64,000 nt of DNA from NCBI GenBank assembly GCA_934457415.1, contig CAKSHM010000002.1, positions 1-64,000 of the forward strand. The letters are read 5' to 3'. The position numbers and the translations under genes are program-made. Within the stretch, counting starts at the first letter, position 1. Every line of letters starts with the position of its first letter. This stretch comes from an uncultured Eubacteriales bacterium (GTDB taxonomy: Bacteria > Bacillota > Clostridia > Oscillospirales > Acutalibacteraceae). Shown in pieces: positions 1 to 7,808 of the stretch. The notes below the pieces were generated by a model. The model did no database searches. It worked only from the letters and a program-made list of their open reading frames with translations, and had not been told where the DNA came from.

Positions 1-3
1 ATA

Positions 4-924
4 TCAGCACTTACCCTTTTTCACCGTTTTTTTGCCGGCGATAATGTTAAAACCGCAATAAATTCCAATAAGCAGGATTATACTAAAAATAAGAATTAAA
101 TACATAGTGCCGGTTTGCACCGTTTTCCCGTAAAACTCAATGCTGCAATCGACGCTTTTTTTTATTTCCGTTATAATGCTTTCGGGAAAGCCGTCTTTTG
201 TCATTTGCTCAAAGGAGCCTCTTAAGGCATGGTTTCTGAGCAGGCTTGTGCCGTAGGTTCCGGGGAGAAAAGACAGAAATTTTTTAAGTCCGCTGCCGAA
301 GCTCGAAATCGGCATATATGCTCCGCAGATAAATCCGTAGCCTGCGCTGACAATTGTTCCGACAGCAGATGCCTGACCGTCCGAGGAAAGGAAAAAATTC
401 ACGCATGAGGAGAGCGCGGTTCCGAAAAGAGAAAGCAGGAACACATCAAGAAAAATCAAAATCACATCCGAAACCGACAAGTACCAGCTGCCCGTAAAAC
501 CGAGATACAAAAAACTAACAATTGCTGCCGTAAAGGTTATAATGAGCGTGGAAATCATGGTGGAAAGATAGTAGCTGAGTCCTAAAATCCTGACGTTGAG
601 CGGAGAAACGGTAAGATCCTTTCTTGCTCCGTTCGTCTTATCCTTGATCATTAAAATATTAGAGCAGAATGCGACCGTCACACAGATTACCGCAAGCAGC
701 GAAGATATAAGCTGACCTCCCGCGTATGCGTCTATTACTGATTCTTTTACCGTTGCTCCTGTGGCTAAAAGCGATCCGAGAAAAGAATCCTTGTAAACCT
801 TTTTTAGAAATGTTGCGTAAAGAACAAGCAAAATAATCGGCGTTATGAGTGATGGAAAGAACAATCCTTTATCCTTAAAATACAATTTTGTATTACGTTT
901 TGTAAGGTAGTAAAGAGTTTTCAT
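4..924 (-). CDS. ABC-2 type transporter permease
   Basis: Membrane subunit of an ABC-2 type exporter, 306 residues. Hydrophobic segments lie near residues 20-40, 75-95, 110-135, 150-175, 190-205 and 280-298, the usual six-helix ABC-2 layout. The longest frame starts three bases earlier at a TTG. I chose the ATG at 924 because it overlaps the stop of the upstream ATPase gene as ATGA, a typical coupled start. The two genes form a two-component exporter. The substrate (drug, lipid or polysaccharide) cannot be read from the sequence. Long soluble loops around residues 200-275 resemble NodJ/DrrB-type permeases, but this is only a resemblance. Confidence 0.9.
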   Translation of the reverse strand: MKTLYYLTKRNTKLYFKDKGLFFPSLITPIILLVLYATFLKKVYKDSFLGSLLATGATVKESVIDAYAGGQLISSLLAVICVTVAFCSNILMIKDKTNGARKDLTVSPLNVRILGLSYYLSTMISTLIITFTAAIVSFLYLGFTGSWYLSVSDVILIFLDVFLLSLFGTALSSCVNFFLSSDGQASAVGTIVSAGYGFICGAYMPISSFGSGLKKFLSFLPGTYGTSLLRNHALRGSFEQMTKDGFPESIITEIKKSVDCSIEFYGKTVQTGTMYLILIFSIILLIGIYCGFNIIAGKKTVKKGKC

Positions 925-1835
925 CAATTTTTACCCCCTGAAAGCATTTTACCCGTTACACTGAGAAATACGTCGTCCATTTTTCCTTTGATTATTTCAT
1001 AGTCCTTAAAAATCTCGGGGTGCTGTATAATAAGTGCCGTTGCCTCGGCGGTGTTTTTAACGGAAAGCCTGAATGCGCCCTTTTCGGCGGTAAAAGGCAT
1101 ATTTAAAGCCTTTATTTCTTCCTTTTTTGCGCCGTAAATCGTGATAAAATCACCCGAATATGTATTTTTAAGCTCAAGCGGAGAGCCTTCGGCGGCAATT
1201 TTTCCGCCGTCCAAAATAACCACATAATCTGCCTCGGCGGCTTCTTCCATATAATGGGTTGTAAGAAACACCGTTATTTTATCCTGCTTTAAAAGCCCGT
1301 ATATAACATTCCAAAGAAGCTTTCTCGTCTGCGGGTCAAGTCCTGTTGTAGGCTCGTCAAGAATAAGGATTTCGGGCTTATGAAACAGCGCGCGGGCAAT
1401 ATCTATTCTTCTTCGCTGTCCGCCCGAAAGTTTTCCGACGGGGCGTCCGAGCAGATCTTCAAACTCAAGAAGCTTTGAAAGCTCTGAAAGTCTTTTTTTA
1501 AAAGAGGCGCCGTAAATCCCGTAAAGCGCCGCTCTGCTTTCTAAATTATCCCTGACGGATAGATCGGAATCGAGAACAGAATTCTGAAAAACCGCTCCGA
1601 TGCTTTTTTTGATAAGCTCAGGATTGCGGTCAAGGTCCGCACCGTTCACGGTAACCTTTCCGCTGTCCTTTTTTAGCTGTCCGCATATTATGTTTATTGT
1701 TGTTGATTTTCCTGCACCGTTTATTCCTAAAAAAGCAAAAAGCTCGCCTTTTTTAACCTTAAAGCTTAAATCGTCTACAGCTTTTATTTCGCCGAAGCTT
1801 TTTTTGAGATGCTCGATTTTAATAAGCTCACTCAT
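924..1835 (-). CDS. ABC transporter ATP-binding protein (partner of the ABC-2 permease)
   Basis: Cytoplasmic ATPase of an ABC-2 exporter, 303 residues. The Walker A motif GINGAGKST is at residues 37-45, the signature LSGGQ at 136-140, Walker B ILILDEP at 156-162, and the switch histidine follows in LTTHYMEEA. The roughly 80-residue C-terminal extension is typical of DrrA/CcmA-type ATPases. The ATG at 1835 is preceded by GGAGAG at good spacing. Its stop overlaps the start of the permease gene. The specific substrate is unknown; family membership is clear. Confidence 0.93.
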   Translation of the reverse strand: MSELIKIEHLKKSFGEIKAVDDLSFKVKKGELFAFLGINGAGKSTTINIICGQLKKDSGKVTVNGADLDRNPELIKKSIGAVFQNSVLDSDLSVRDNLESRAALYGIYGASFKKRLSELSKLLEFEDLLGRPVGKLSGGQRRRIDIARALFHKPEILILDEPTTGLDPQTRKLLWNVIYGLLKQDKITVFLTTHYMEEAAEADYVVILDGGKIAAEGSPLELKNTYSGDFITIYGAKKEEIKALNMPFTAEKGAFRLSVKNTAEATALIIQHPEIFKDYEIIKGKMDDVFLSVTGKMLSGGKN

Positions 1836-2000
1836 AAACTCTCCTCATATCTCCTTTTTGAGGATACCTTCCTTTAAAAATATCAATACCGCGAAATTTT
1901 CGGTATTCTTATTTTGAATTATATCACTTGTTATGTGTATTTACAATAAAAAATTTTAATCGCTATCGACAAAATAAAAAAGCCGAATTATAATATAACA

Positions 2001-2246
2001 GTGTTATACAAAAAGGACGCTCCGATAATTCTTTTTGACGAAGCGACCGCAAGCCTTGATGTTAAAAACGAGACTCTTATTTAGACCGCTCTTTCAAGGC
2101 TTATTAAAAACAAGACCGTTTTAGTCATTGCTCGCCGTATGTGCACCGCCGAAGAGAGCAGTCCGGATGAGCTTTATAAGAAAAACGGAATTTATACTCA
2201 CATGGTTGACCTGCAAATGCAAAGCAACAGCTGGGCGATTAAATAG
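2001..2246 (+). pseudogene. Decayed C-terminal fragment of an ABC exporter (MsbA/LmrA type)
   Basis: One continuous frame of 82 codons holds Walker B plus D-loop (ILFDEATASLD), then an in-frame TAG, then the start of the H-loop region (VLVIARRM), and finally a typical exporter tail (SPDELYKKNGIYTHMVDLQ). Compared with intact exporters the H-loop histidine is an arginine. About 15-20 residues that normally follow it are missing. No start, Walker A or membrane domain precedes it. This is a remnant of a multidrug-type ABC exporter half-transporter, unrelated to the neighbouring ABC-2 pair. A terminator hairpin follows directly. Confidence 0.85.
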
Positions 2247-2261
2247 GCTGAGAATGATATA

Positions 2262-2302
2262 AAAGAATCCGCAGATTAAAATCTGCGGATTCTTGATTGT
2301 TT
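2262..2302 (+). terminator. Rho-independent terminator after the ABC remnant
   Basis: A perfect 13-bp stem (AGAATCCGCAGAT at 2264-2276 paired with 2281-2293) with a 4-nt loop is followed by a T-rich tract. It lies at the end of the decayed ABC frame and before the oppositely oriented barstar gene, so it may stop transcription from either side. Confidence 0.75.
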
Positions 2303-2337
2303 TACGGTAGAACCACGAAAAGGATTTTTTGTAAACT

Positions 2338-2655
2338 TTATGATATGATTTTATAAGTAAAGTTGTTTTCTATGGAACTTACTCTGTCAAACACTCTTAG
2401 CATGATTTTGCACTCTTCTCGTAACTTTTCATCTAATGAATCTAAATTGTGCACTTCAACAATATATTTTTCATCATCAAATAGATATCTGAGGCAATCC
2501 CAAAGAGCATCCCAATTTTCACCGTAATATTCAGGCAAACCGAACTTTTCTTTAAGCATTAAGTGAATTTCGCCTAAATACTTGCATTTAGAAAAATCTA
2601 ATATAATAGGGTTTTCAGTTATTTCTTTAAATGCATGATAATCATAACAATTCAA
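2338..2655 (-). CDS. Barstar-family ribonuclease inhibitor (immunity protein)
   Basis: Barstar is a small cytosolic protein that binds barnase-type RNases and blocks their active site. This 105-residue protein shows the barstar core: a first beta strand, then LGEIHLMLKEKFGLPEYYGENWDALWDCL (described here by its key parts: LPEYYGEN and DALWDCL), the helix that plugs the RNase active site. The start is a TTG at 2655 with AGGAGG eight bases upstream, better than any internal ATG. The gene starts 12 bases after the stop of the barnase-like gene, giving the classical toxin-then-immunity order. It is near full barstar length and looks intact. Confidence 0.88.
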   Translation of the reverse strand: MNCYDYHAFKEITENPIILDFSKCKYLGEIHLMLKEKFGLPEYYGENWDALWDCLRYLFDDEKYIVEVHNLDSLDEKLREECKIMLRVFDRVSSIENNFTYKIIS

Positions 2656-2667
2656 TTTCTTATCCTC

Positions 2668-2967
2668 CTATACAATTTCAAAAAAAGTTTTATAGTGGTC
2701 GTATGTCACAAATATTAACCCGTCGTTTGAATAAACAACTCTTTGATTATTTCTGTAACCAAATCTGTAATTTATATCTGCTTCAAACCAAATACGTTTC
2801 TCTTTATTCGGTAAATGACCATTATCATTATAATATTCTCCGCCATAAATCATTTTATCAGGACAAACCATTGATAATTTGTAGCAATAAATATAAAAAG
2901 ACATCCATTTTATCACATCCGTTTCAACATACGTTATATCGAAACGAAAATCGACATTCACCGACAT
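2668..2967 (-). CDS. Barnase-like ribonuclease (N1/T1 family), short N-terminus
   Basis: The C-terminal 60 residues match barnase closely: GGEYYNDNGHLP, FEADINY, GYRNNQR and DHYKTF. Barnase catalytic residues Glu73, Arg83, Arg87 and His102 correspond to Glu62, Arg72, Arg76 and His91 here, so the active site is preserved. The N-terminus is about 15-20 residues shorter than mature barnase and has no signal peptide. An in-frame TAA lies five codons upstream of the ATG and no clear ribosome site precedes it. It could be a small intracellular RNase toxin, an orphan toxin tip, or a decaying gene. The adjacent intact barstar gene suggests the RNase is still dangerous to the cell, or was recently. 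Confidence 0.8.
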   Translation of the reverse strand: MSVNVDFRFDITYVETDVIKWMSFYIYCYKLSMVCPDKMIYGGEYYNDNGHLPNKEKRIWFEADINYRFGYRNNQRVVYSNDGLIFVTYDHYKTFFEIV

Positions 2968-3068
2968 CTTTTTAAAATGTTATAATGTTTTAAATGAGTT
3001 AATAGAAATAAATGTAAATATCAAGAGATGAATTTTAAGCAGTCATAGAATTATAACCAAGAAATAAA

Positions 3069-3101
3069 AACGACAAGCATCATTCGGTGCTTGTCGTTTT
3101 T
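3069..3101 (-). terminator. Terminator of tRNA-Pro
   Basis: Directly downstream of the tRNA on the minus strand is a stem of ACGACAAGCA paired with TGCTTGTCGT and a short loop, followed by a T run. It ends the tRNA transcript and separates it from the barnase/barstar genes. Confidence 0.85.
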
Positions 3102-3102
3102 T

Positions 3103-3179
3103 TGGTCGAGGTGACAGGACTTGAACCTGCGGCCTCTGCGTCCCGAACGCAGCGCTCTACCAAACTGAGCCACACCTCG
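3103..3179 (-). tRNA. tRNA-Pro (anticodon CGG)
   Basis: A 77-nt cloverleaf on the minus strand. The acceptor arm CGAGGTG pairs with CACCTCG. The D-arm begins GGCTCAGTTTGG, the anticodon stem-loop is CTGCG-TTCGGGA-CGCAG, giving anticodon CGG (Pro), and the T-arm is GCAGGTTCAAGTCCTGT. The terminal CCA is encoded at 3105-3103. A 24-nt copy of its 5' half lies about 195 bases upstream on the same strand. Confidence 0.95.
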
Positions 3180-3375
3180 ATATGTTATTAAGTTTCTGTA
3201 AAAATTTTAAATACAGCTTCCTTTGAGCGCTGCTCGCAGCTTACTCTTGCGGTGCCCGAAATTTTTTTAACCTTGGAGCGGTAAAAAATTTCGACCGCGG
3301 CGCCTTTTCGTTTTCCCTGTATCTGCCGTCCGGCAGCGGTCAAACTCAAAGCTACCAAACTGAGCCACACCTCGA
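3157..3375 (-). repeat. Partial tandem duplication: 5' half of tRNA-Pro repeated with a hairpin-rich insert
   Basis: The 24 bases at 3157-3180 (5' half of tRNA-Pro) recur exactly at 3352-3375 in the same orientation. Between them are about 170 bases that are locally GC-rich and full of inverted repeats, for example CGAAATTTTTTT near 3268 pairing with AAAAAATTTCG near 3289. No credible gene is present. The arrangement looks like insertion of a small element at the tRNA with duplication of the target, or an unequal duplication. Confidence 0.7.
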
Positions 3376-3547
3376 AATTTCGCTTTAAACAGCTTTTTAA
3401 TTATATATAAAAAAGCATGAAAAGTCAATATCAAATTTTGAAAAAAGACATAATTTAAGTTAAATCCGTGTAAAAAATTAAAAAAAGACTTTATTTGACA
3501 CTTAAAGCTTGCTATAATGAATTTATCAAAAGAAAAAGGAGAGGAAT

Positions 3548-4324
3548 ATGGAAGAGCTTAGAAGCAAAAAAGGGTTTATCTGCGATATGGACGGCGTAAT
3601 TTATCACGGAAATAAATTGCTTGACGGCGTCAAGGAATTCGTGGATTGGTTATATTTCGAAAACAAGAAATTTTTATTTTTGACAAATGCGAGCCAGCGT
3701 TCTCCCAGAGAGCTCAGGCAAAAGCTGCTCAGAATGGGTCTTGATGTCGGTGAGGAGCATTTTTATACAAGCGCTCTTGCAACCGCGAGCTTTTTAAACA
3801 GTCAGGCTCCGAATTGCAGCGCTTATGTTATCGGGGATCACGGTCTTTACAATGCGCTTTATGACGCGGGAATAACAATAAATGAGGCTGATCCCGATTT
3901 TGTCGTTGTCGGCGAAACGGAAGATTATTGCTATGACCATATTTTAAAGGCTATGAATTTTGTTAACCGCGGAGCAAGACTTATTGCTACCAACAGTGAT
4001 ATTACAGGCCCTGTTGAAAACGGAATTGCGCCTGCATGCAGAGCCTTTGTTGCTCCGATTGAAGCGACAACCGGTAAATCTGCTTACTATGTCGGAAAAC
4101 CCAATCCTCTGATGATGAGAACGGGGCTTAAAATGCTCGGCGTTCATTCCTCCGAGGCGGTAATGATAGGAGACAGAATGGATACCGATATTGTCGCAGG
4201 AATAGAAAGCGGACTTGATACGGCTTTGGTACTTACAGGTGTTTCGACTGTAGAAACCGTTAAGAGCTTCCCTTACAGACCGAGGCTGATTTTAAACGGC
4301 GTAGGAGATATTCCGCTTAAATAA
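3548..4324 (+). CDS. HAD-IIA family phosphatase (NagD/PGP-like)
   Basis: A cytoplasmic phosphatase of the haloacid dehalogenase superfamily, class IIA with a C2 cap, 258 residues. HAD motif I is DMDGVIYHG (catalytic Asp13 and Asp15), motif II is FLTNAS near residue 44, the cap precedes GKPNP, and motif IV is MIGDRMDTDI near residue 205. NagD relatives act on nucleotide monophosphates or 2-phosphoglycolate; the substrate here is not resolved. The start ATG has AGGAGAGG upstream. An extended -10 (TTGCTATAAT, 3509-3518) lies about 30 bases before the start. It is a single gene ended by a bidirectional terminator. Confidence 0.92.
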   Translation: MEELRSKKGFICDMDGVIYHGNKLLDGVKEFVDWLYFENKKFLFLTNASQRSPRELRQKLLRMGLDVGEEHFYTSALATASFLNSQAPNCSAYVIGDHGLYNALYDAGITINEADPDFVVVGETEDYCYDHILKAMNFVNRGARLIATNSDITGPVENGIAPACRAFVAPIEATTGKSAYYVGKPNPLMMRTGLKMLGVHSSEAVMIGDRMDTDIVAGIESGLDTALVLTGVSTVETVKSFPYRPRLILNGVGDIPLK

Positions 4325-4348
4325 TACTTAAAAAACTATATAAAACTA

Positions 4349-4382
4349 CGCCTGAGGCAAATTTGCCTCAGGCGCAGTTTTT
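4349..4382. terminator. Bidirectional terminator between convergent genes
   Basis: An 11-12-bp GC-rich stem (CGCCTGAGGCA paired with TGCCTCAGGCG, loop about 3-4 nt) has A-rich sequence on one side and T-rich on the other. It lies between the HAD phosphatase gene and the convergent small membrane protein gene. Confidence 0.85.
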
Positions 4383-4388
4383 ATGAAT

Positions 4389-4577
4389 TCAATTATTTTC
4401 AAAATAAACTCTTTCGGCACTGTTTGAGCCTTTGATTAACTTAAAGCCTCTGCGGCGAAACCTTGCAATTATCTTATCCTCAAGGCATACAAAGAAATCC
4501 TCATGGAACAGCGCCCATAAAGTAAACCCGACAAGAACCGCCTCGAAAATGCTTAATAATACTCCTGAAAAACTCAT
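4389..4577 (-). CDS. Small membrane protein of unknown function
   Basis: 62 residues. The N-terminal 22 residues form one membrane helix (GVLLSIFEAVLVGFTLWALF), followed by a charged, basic cytoplasmic tail (RFRRRGFKLIKG). I chose the ATG at 4577 rather than a start seven codons upstream because GGAGG lies seven bases before it. I recognise no family. The clean ribosome site, single gene layout and terminator support a real gene. Confidence 0.7.
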   Translation of the reverse strand: MSFSGVLLSIFEAVLVGFTLWALFHEDFFVCLEDKIIARFRRRGFKLIKGSNSAERVYFENN

Positions 4578-4807
4578 AAGATTACCTCCGACGAACATCT
4601 GTTCGTTTCACTGATTTTATTATAACCTGATAAAGAAATTTTGTCAAGACTTTTTTTAAATTTTTTATCAGCTTTATACTAATATAATAATATGTTCGGT
4701 GTCCCGAAATATTCCCTCTGAAAAAATAAAAATGTCGGTTGTAATTTATGCGCCGATATGTTAAAATTATAGTGTATTATTATCAATTGCCTAAAGGAAT
4801 GTTATAT

Positions 4808-5812
4808 ATGAATATGGAAAACAGTGAAAAGAAAAAGGTTTTAAGCTGTATTCAGCCGAGCGGAATGCTGACTCTCGGCAACTACCTCGGAGCGCTTAAA
4901 AGCTGGATCGCCATGCAGGAGGATTTTGACTGTATTTATGCAGTTGCCGATCTCCATGCGATAACCGTAAGACAGGAGCCTGCAAAATTCCGCGCACAGA
5001 TCTATTCTACCTGCGCGCTGCTTCTCGCACTCGGTCTTGATCCTGAAAAGAATACTCTTTTCATTCAGTCTCATATTCCTGAGCATGCTCAGCTTACTTG
5101 GCTCCTTTCCTGTTATACCCAGTTCGGCGAGCTGTCGAGAATGACTCAGTTTAAGGATAAATCCGCAAAGCATGCCGATAATGTCAATCTCGGGCTTTTT
5201 TCATATCCCGTGCTTATGGCTGCTGATATTCTGCTTTATAAGCCGGATTTTGTTCCCGTAGGTGCGGACCAGAAGCAGCACCTTGAAATAGCGCGTGATA
5301 TTGCAGCTCGATTTAATGGAATTTACGGGGATGTTTTCAAGCTACCCGAGGCATATATTCCTAAAAACGGGGCAAGGATTATGTCCTTACAGGACCCGAC
5401 CAAAAAAATGTCAAAGTCTGATGAAAATCAGAACGGATATGTCGCAATTCTTGATGACAGGGATACAATTATAAGAAAATTCAAGCGTGCAGTAACCGAC
5501 AGCGGCTCCGAGGTGGTTATGCATGATGATAAACAGGGTATTTCCAATCTCATAAAAATATACAGCTGTGTAACCGGAAAAACCGTAAGCGAGGTTGAAA
5601 GGGAGTTTGCAGGTAAGGGCTACGGCGACTTTAAACTTGCCGTAGGAGAGGCGGTAGCCGATGAGCTTGCGCCGATTAAGGAGAATTACGAAAGAATTAT
5701 TTCGGATAAGGCCGAAATCGAAAGGATTTTTTCCTTAGGCGACGCAGTTGCCGAAAAAATTGCAAGAAAGACCTATTTCAAGGCTATGAAAAAGGTCGGT
5801 TATGTTTTATGA
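4808..5812 (+). CDS. trpS: Tryptophanyl-tRNA synthetase
   Basis: Charges tRNA-Trp with tryptophan using ATP; class I synthetase, 334 residues. The HIGH-type signature appears as PSGMLTLGNYLGAL at residues 17-30, and the KMSKS loop as KKMSKSDEN near residue 205. The reading frame is open 20 codons further upstream, but ATG 4808 has AAAGGA nine bases upstream and gives the normal family length. No T-box leader was seen in the short upstream region. The holB gene overlaps the end of trpS (ATGA), so trpS-holB-ricT are probably cotranscribed. Confidence 0.96.
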   Translation: MNMENSEKKKVLSCIQPSGMLTLGNYLGALKSWIAMQEDFDCIYAVADLHAITVRQEPAKFRAQIYSTCALLLALGLDPEKNTLFIQSHIPEHAQLTWLLSCYTQFGELSRMTQFKDKSAKHADNVNLGLFSYPVLMAADILLYKPDFVPVGADQKQHLEIARDIAARFNGIYGDVFKLPEAYIPKNGARIMSLQDPTKKMSKSDENQNGYVAILDDRDTIIRKFKRAVTDSGSEVVMHDDKQGISNLIKIYSCVTGKTVSEVEREFAGKGYGDFKLAVGEAVADELAPIKENYERIISDKAEIERIFSLGDAVAEKIARKTYFKAMKKVGYVL

Positions 5813-6621
5813 GCGAAATATGCCGCGAACTCAGCACCGCTTGTAAAAGGGTTAAATGTTATGCTGCGGCAAACAGATTCCCACACGCATTTTTAATTGA
5901 GGGTACCGATCAAAGCGAATGTGAAGCACTTACTTTGATGATTGCAAAAACCGCGGTCTGTAAAAATGACTCGGCTCCTTGCGGAATTTGCCCTGAATGT
6001 TTAAAGGCGGAGCATGGCTCGCACCCCGATATTGAAGAAATAACCCCTTTAAAGGATAAAAAGAATATAACCGTCAGCCAGATAAGGGAGATTATAAGCA
6101 AAGCCTTTATAATTCCCCATTCGGGAAAAAGAAAGGTGTTTATAATCAAGGATGCGCATAAGATGAATGAGCAGGCGCAGAACGCTCTTCTTAAAATCCT
6201 TGAAGAGCCGCCTAAATATGTTGTGTTTGTGCTGACATCGGTTTCAAGAACGCTTCTTTTGGAAACCGTTCTTTCAAGATGTATTCTTTTAACACTTTCT
6301 TTCATTGAAAACAAAGAGCAGTCGGAGAAGGCGGACAGCCTTGCAAGGCAATACCTTGAATTTTTCAAAATCGGTAAAGAATATGAAATGCTGCTCGTTT
6401 TAAAAAGCTTTGAAAAGGATCGCGCACTTGCCGATGAGTTTTTTCTGAGACTTAGAGTAAATGCGGTACAGGAGCTTAAAAGCAATTTAAGCTCTCCCGT
6501 ATATTCTAAAATGCTGTCGAAACTTTGCGGCAAAATTCCGAAATGGCAGGAGCTTCTTAAAACAAATGTAAATTTGGCGCTTTTATCATGTGCTGCATCA
6601 AGTATGGAGGATTATAAATGA
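5809..6621 (+). CDS. holB: DNA polymerase III subunit delta'
   Basis: Clamp-loader subunit that helps load the sliding clamp, 270 residues. It has the AAA+ fold with a degenerate Walker A near residue 30 (IEGTDQSE, no GKT, normal for delta'). A zinc module follows with four cysteines (VCKNDSAPCGICPEC). Sensor 1 and the SRC arginine-finger motif (VLSRC) lie near residues 145-160, and NALLKILEEPP is typical of the family. It overlaps trpS by four bases and ricT by four bases. It is slightly short at the C-terminal clamp-loader domain compared with enterobacterial proteins, but normal for Clostridia. Confidence 0.93.
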   Translation: MSEICRELSTACKRVKCYAAANRFPHAFLIEGTDQSECEALTLMIAKTAVCKNDSAPCGICPECLKAEHGSHPDIEEITPLKDKKNITVSQIREIISKAFIIPHSGKRKVFIIKDAHKMNEQAQNALLKILEEPPKYVVFVLTSVSRTLLLETVLSRCILLTLSFIENKEQSEKADSLARQYLEFFKIGKEYEMLLVLKSFEKDRALADEFFLRLRVNAVQELKSNLSSPVYSKMLSKLCGKIPKWQELLKTNVNLALLSCAASSMEDYK

Positions 6622-7472
6622 CTAAGGTCATATCTGTAAAATTCAAAGAGGGCGGAAGATCCTATTTTTTCGACCCCAATAAATTAAATCTTAAAATAAA
6701 TGACAGCGTCATTGTTGAAACGGCTAACGGAAATGCGTTCGGAACCGTCTGCTCAAAAATCAGAGAAATTGATGAGAGTCAGCTTAAATCCGAGCTTAAA
6801 AGAGTTTTAAGGCTCGCCAACGACGCTGACAGAAGGCGCCTTTTGGAAAATAAGCAAAAAGAAAATGATGCTTTTAAGATCTGTGAAAAGAAAATCGAAG
6901 AGCATAAGCTTGAAATGAAGCTTGTAGAAGTTGAATATTCTTTTGACGGCGGGAAGATAATATTTTTCTTTACTGCCGACGGCAGAGTGGATTTCAGGGA
7001 GCTTGTAAAAGACCTTGCAAACAACTTCCGTACAAGGATAGAGTTGAGACAGATAGGCGTGCGCGATGAGGCGAGAATGCTCGGAGGAATAGGAATCTGC
7101 GGTCAGCCATATTGCTGCAAAAGATTTCTTGACGATTTTCAGCCTGTTACCATTAAAATGGCAAAGGATCAAGGTCTTTCGCTTAACCCCACAAAAATAT
7201 CCGGCAGCTGCGGAAGGCTGATGTGCTGTCTTAAATATGAAGAGGATTCCTATAAGCATCTTCTTTCTGTTACTCCGAGCATAGGAGCGCTGGTTAAGAC
7301 GCCCGAGGGAATAGGCACGGTTGTCGATTCGAATCTTATTTCAGGCGAACTGTTTATCAAACCTGAGGACAGCGAGGGAATTCCCTATAAAACACACCGA
7401 AGCCGTGTAAAGCTGATTTCAAAGCCGAAAAAAGGCGAAAAATCTTCCGAAAATTCTAAATCAGAAAAATAA
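6618..7472 (+). CDS. ricT: PSP1-domain protein RicT (YaaT)
   Basis: A 284-residue PSP1-domain protein of the RicT/YaaT family. In Bacillus, RicT works with RicA and RicF as an Fe-S containing complex that assists RNase Y in mRNA processing and supports sporulation. The cysteine-rich core CGIGGxCGQPYCC-like segment (GICGQPYCCKRF) and SGSCGRLMCCLKYEE are both present near residues 155-210. The C-terminal 15 residues are charged and disordered. It follows holB with a four-base overlap; the holB-ricT order is common in Firmicutes. Confidence 0.93.
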   Translation: MTKVISVKFKEGGRSYFFDPNKLNLKINDSVIVETANGNAFGTVCSKIREIDESQLKSELKRVLRLANDADRRRLLENKQKENDAFKICEKKIEEHKLEMKLVEVEYSFDGGKIIFFFTADGRVDFRELVKDLANNFRTRIELRQIGVRDEARMLGGIGICGQPYCCKRFLDDFQPVTIKMAKDQGLSLNPTKISGSCGRLMCCLKYEEDSYKHLLSVTPSIGALVKTPEGIGTVVDSNLISGELFIKPEDSEGIPYKTHRSRVKLISKPKKGEKSSENSKSEK

Positions 7473-7585
7473 TACAGATATTTACACTTGCATTTTTTTG
7501 CATTTGTTGTTACAATACTGTTAGTAACCGCTGACTTTTTAAGTCTCGATGTACTATATTTTACCGCTTAATGGAGGTGTGACCG

Positions 7586-7756
7586 ATGGCTTATAAGATT
7601 TCTGATGAATGCATCAGCTGCGGTTCTTGTGCCGCAGGATGTCCTTGCGAAGCTATTTCCGAGGGAGAGACCCATTACGAGATAGATCCCGATAAGTGCT
7701 GCAGCTGCGGTGCTTGTGCTGCCGGATGTCCTGTTGAAGCAATTTCCGAGGACTGA
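7586..7756 (+). CDS. 2[4Fe-4S] ferredoxin
   Basis: A 56-residue low-potential electron carrier of clostridial type. Two CxxCxxCxxxCP clusters are seen: CISCGSCAAGCP at residues 9-20 and CCSCGACAAGCP at 38-49. ATG 7586 follows GGAGG by eight bases. It stands alone between ricT and a terminator, so it is likely monocistronic. It could serve the NfnAB transhydrogenase encoded at 22.7-25 kb and other ferredoxin-dependent enzymes. Confidence 0.96.
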   Translation: MAYKISDECISCGSCAAGCPCEAISEGETHYEIDPDKCCSCGACAAGCPVEAISED

Positions 7757-7770
7757 TACTTAAAAAAAGT

Positions 7771-7808
7771 ACACGGAAGGGTTAATAAACCTTTCCGTGC
7801 TTTTTTTA
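7771..7808 (+). terminator. Terminator of the ferredoxin gene
   Basis: A 12-bp stem (CACGGAAGGGTT with AACCTTTCCGTG, loop AATA-type) is followed by seven T residues, 15 bases after the ferredoxin stop. Confidence 0.9.

Noticed and set aside
3188..3370. Minus-strand open frame of 60 codons between the tRNA-Pro copies
   Set aside because: It includes the duplicated tRNA half and hairpins, has no ribosome site and no recognisable protein features.
4620..4807. T-box leader upstream of trpS
   Set aside because: The space is too short and no T-box sequence or specifier stem is visible.
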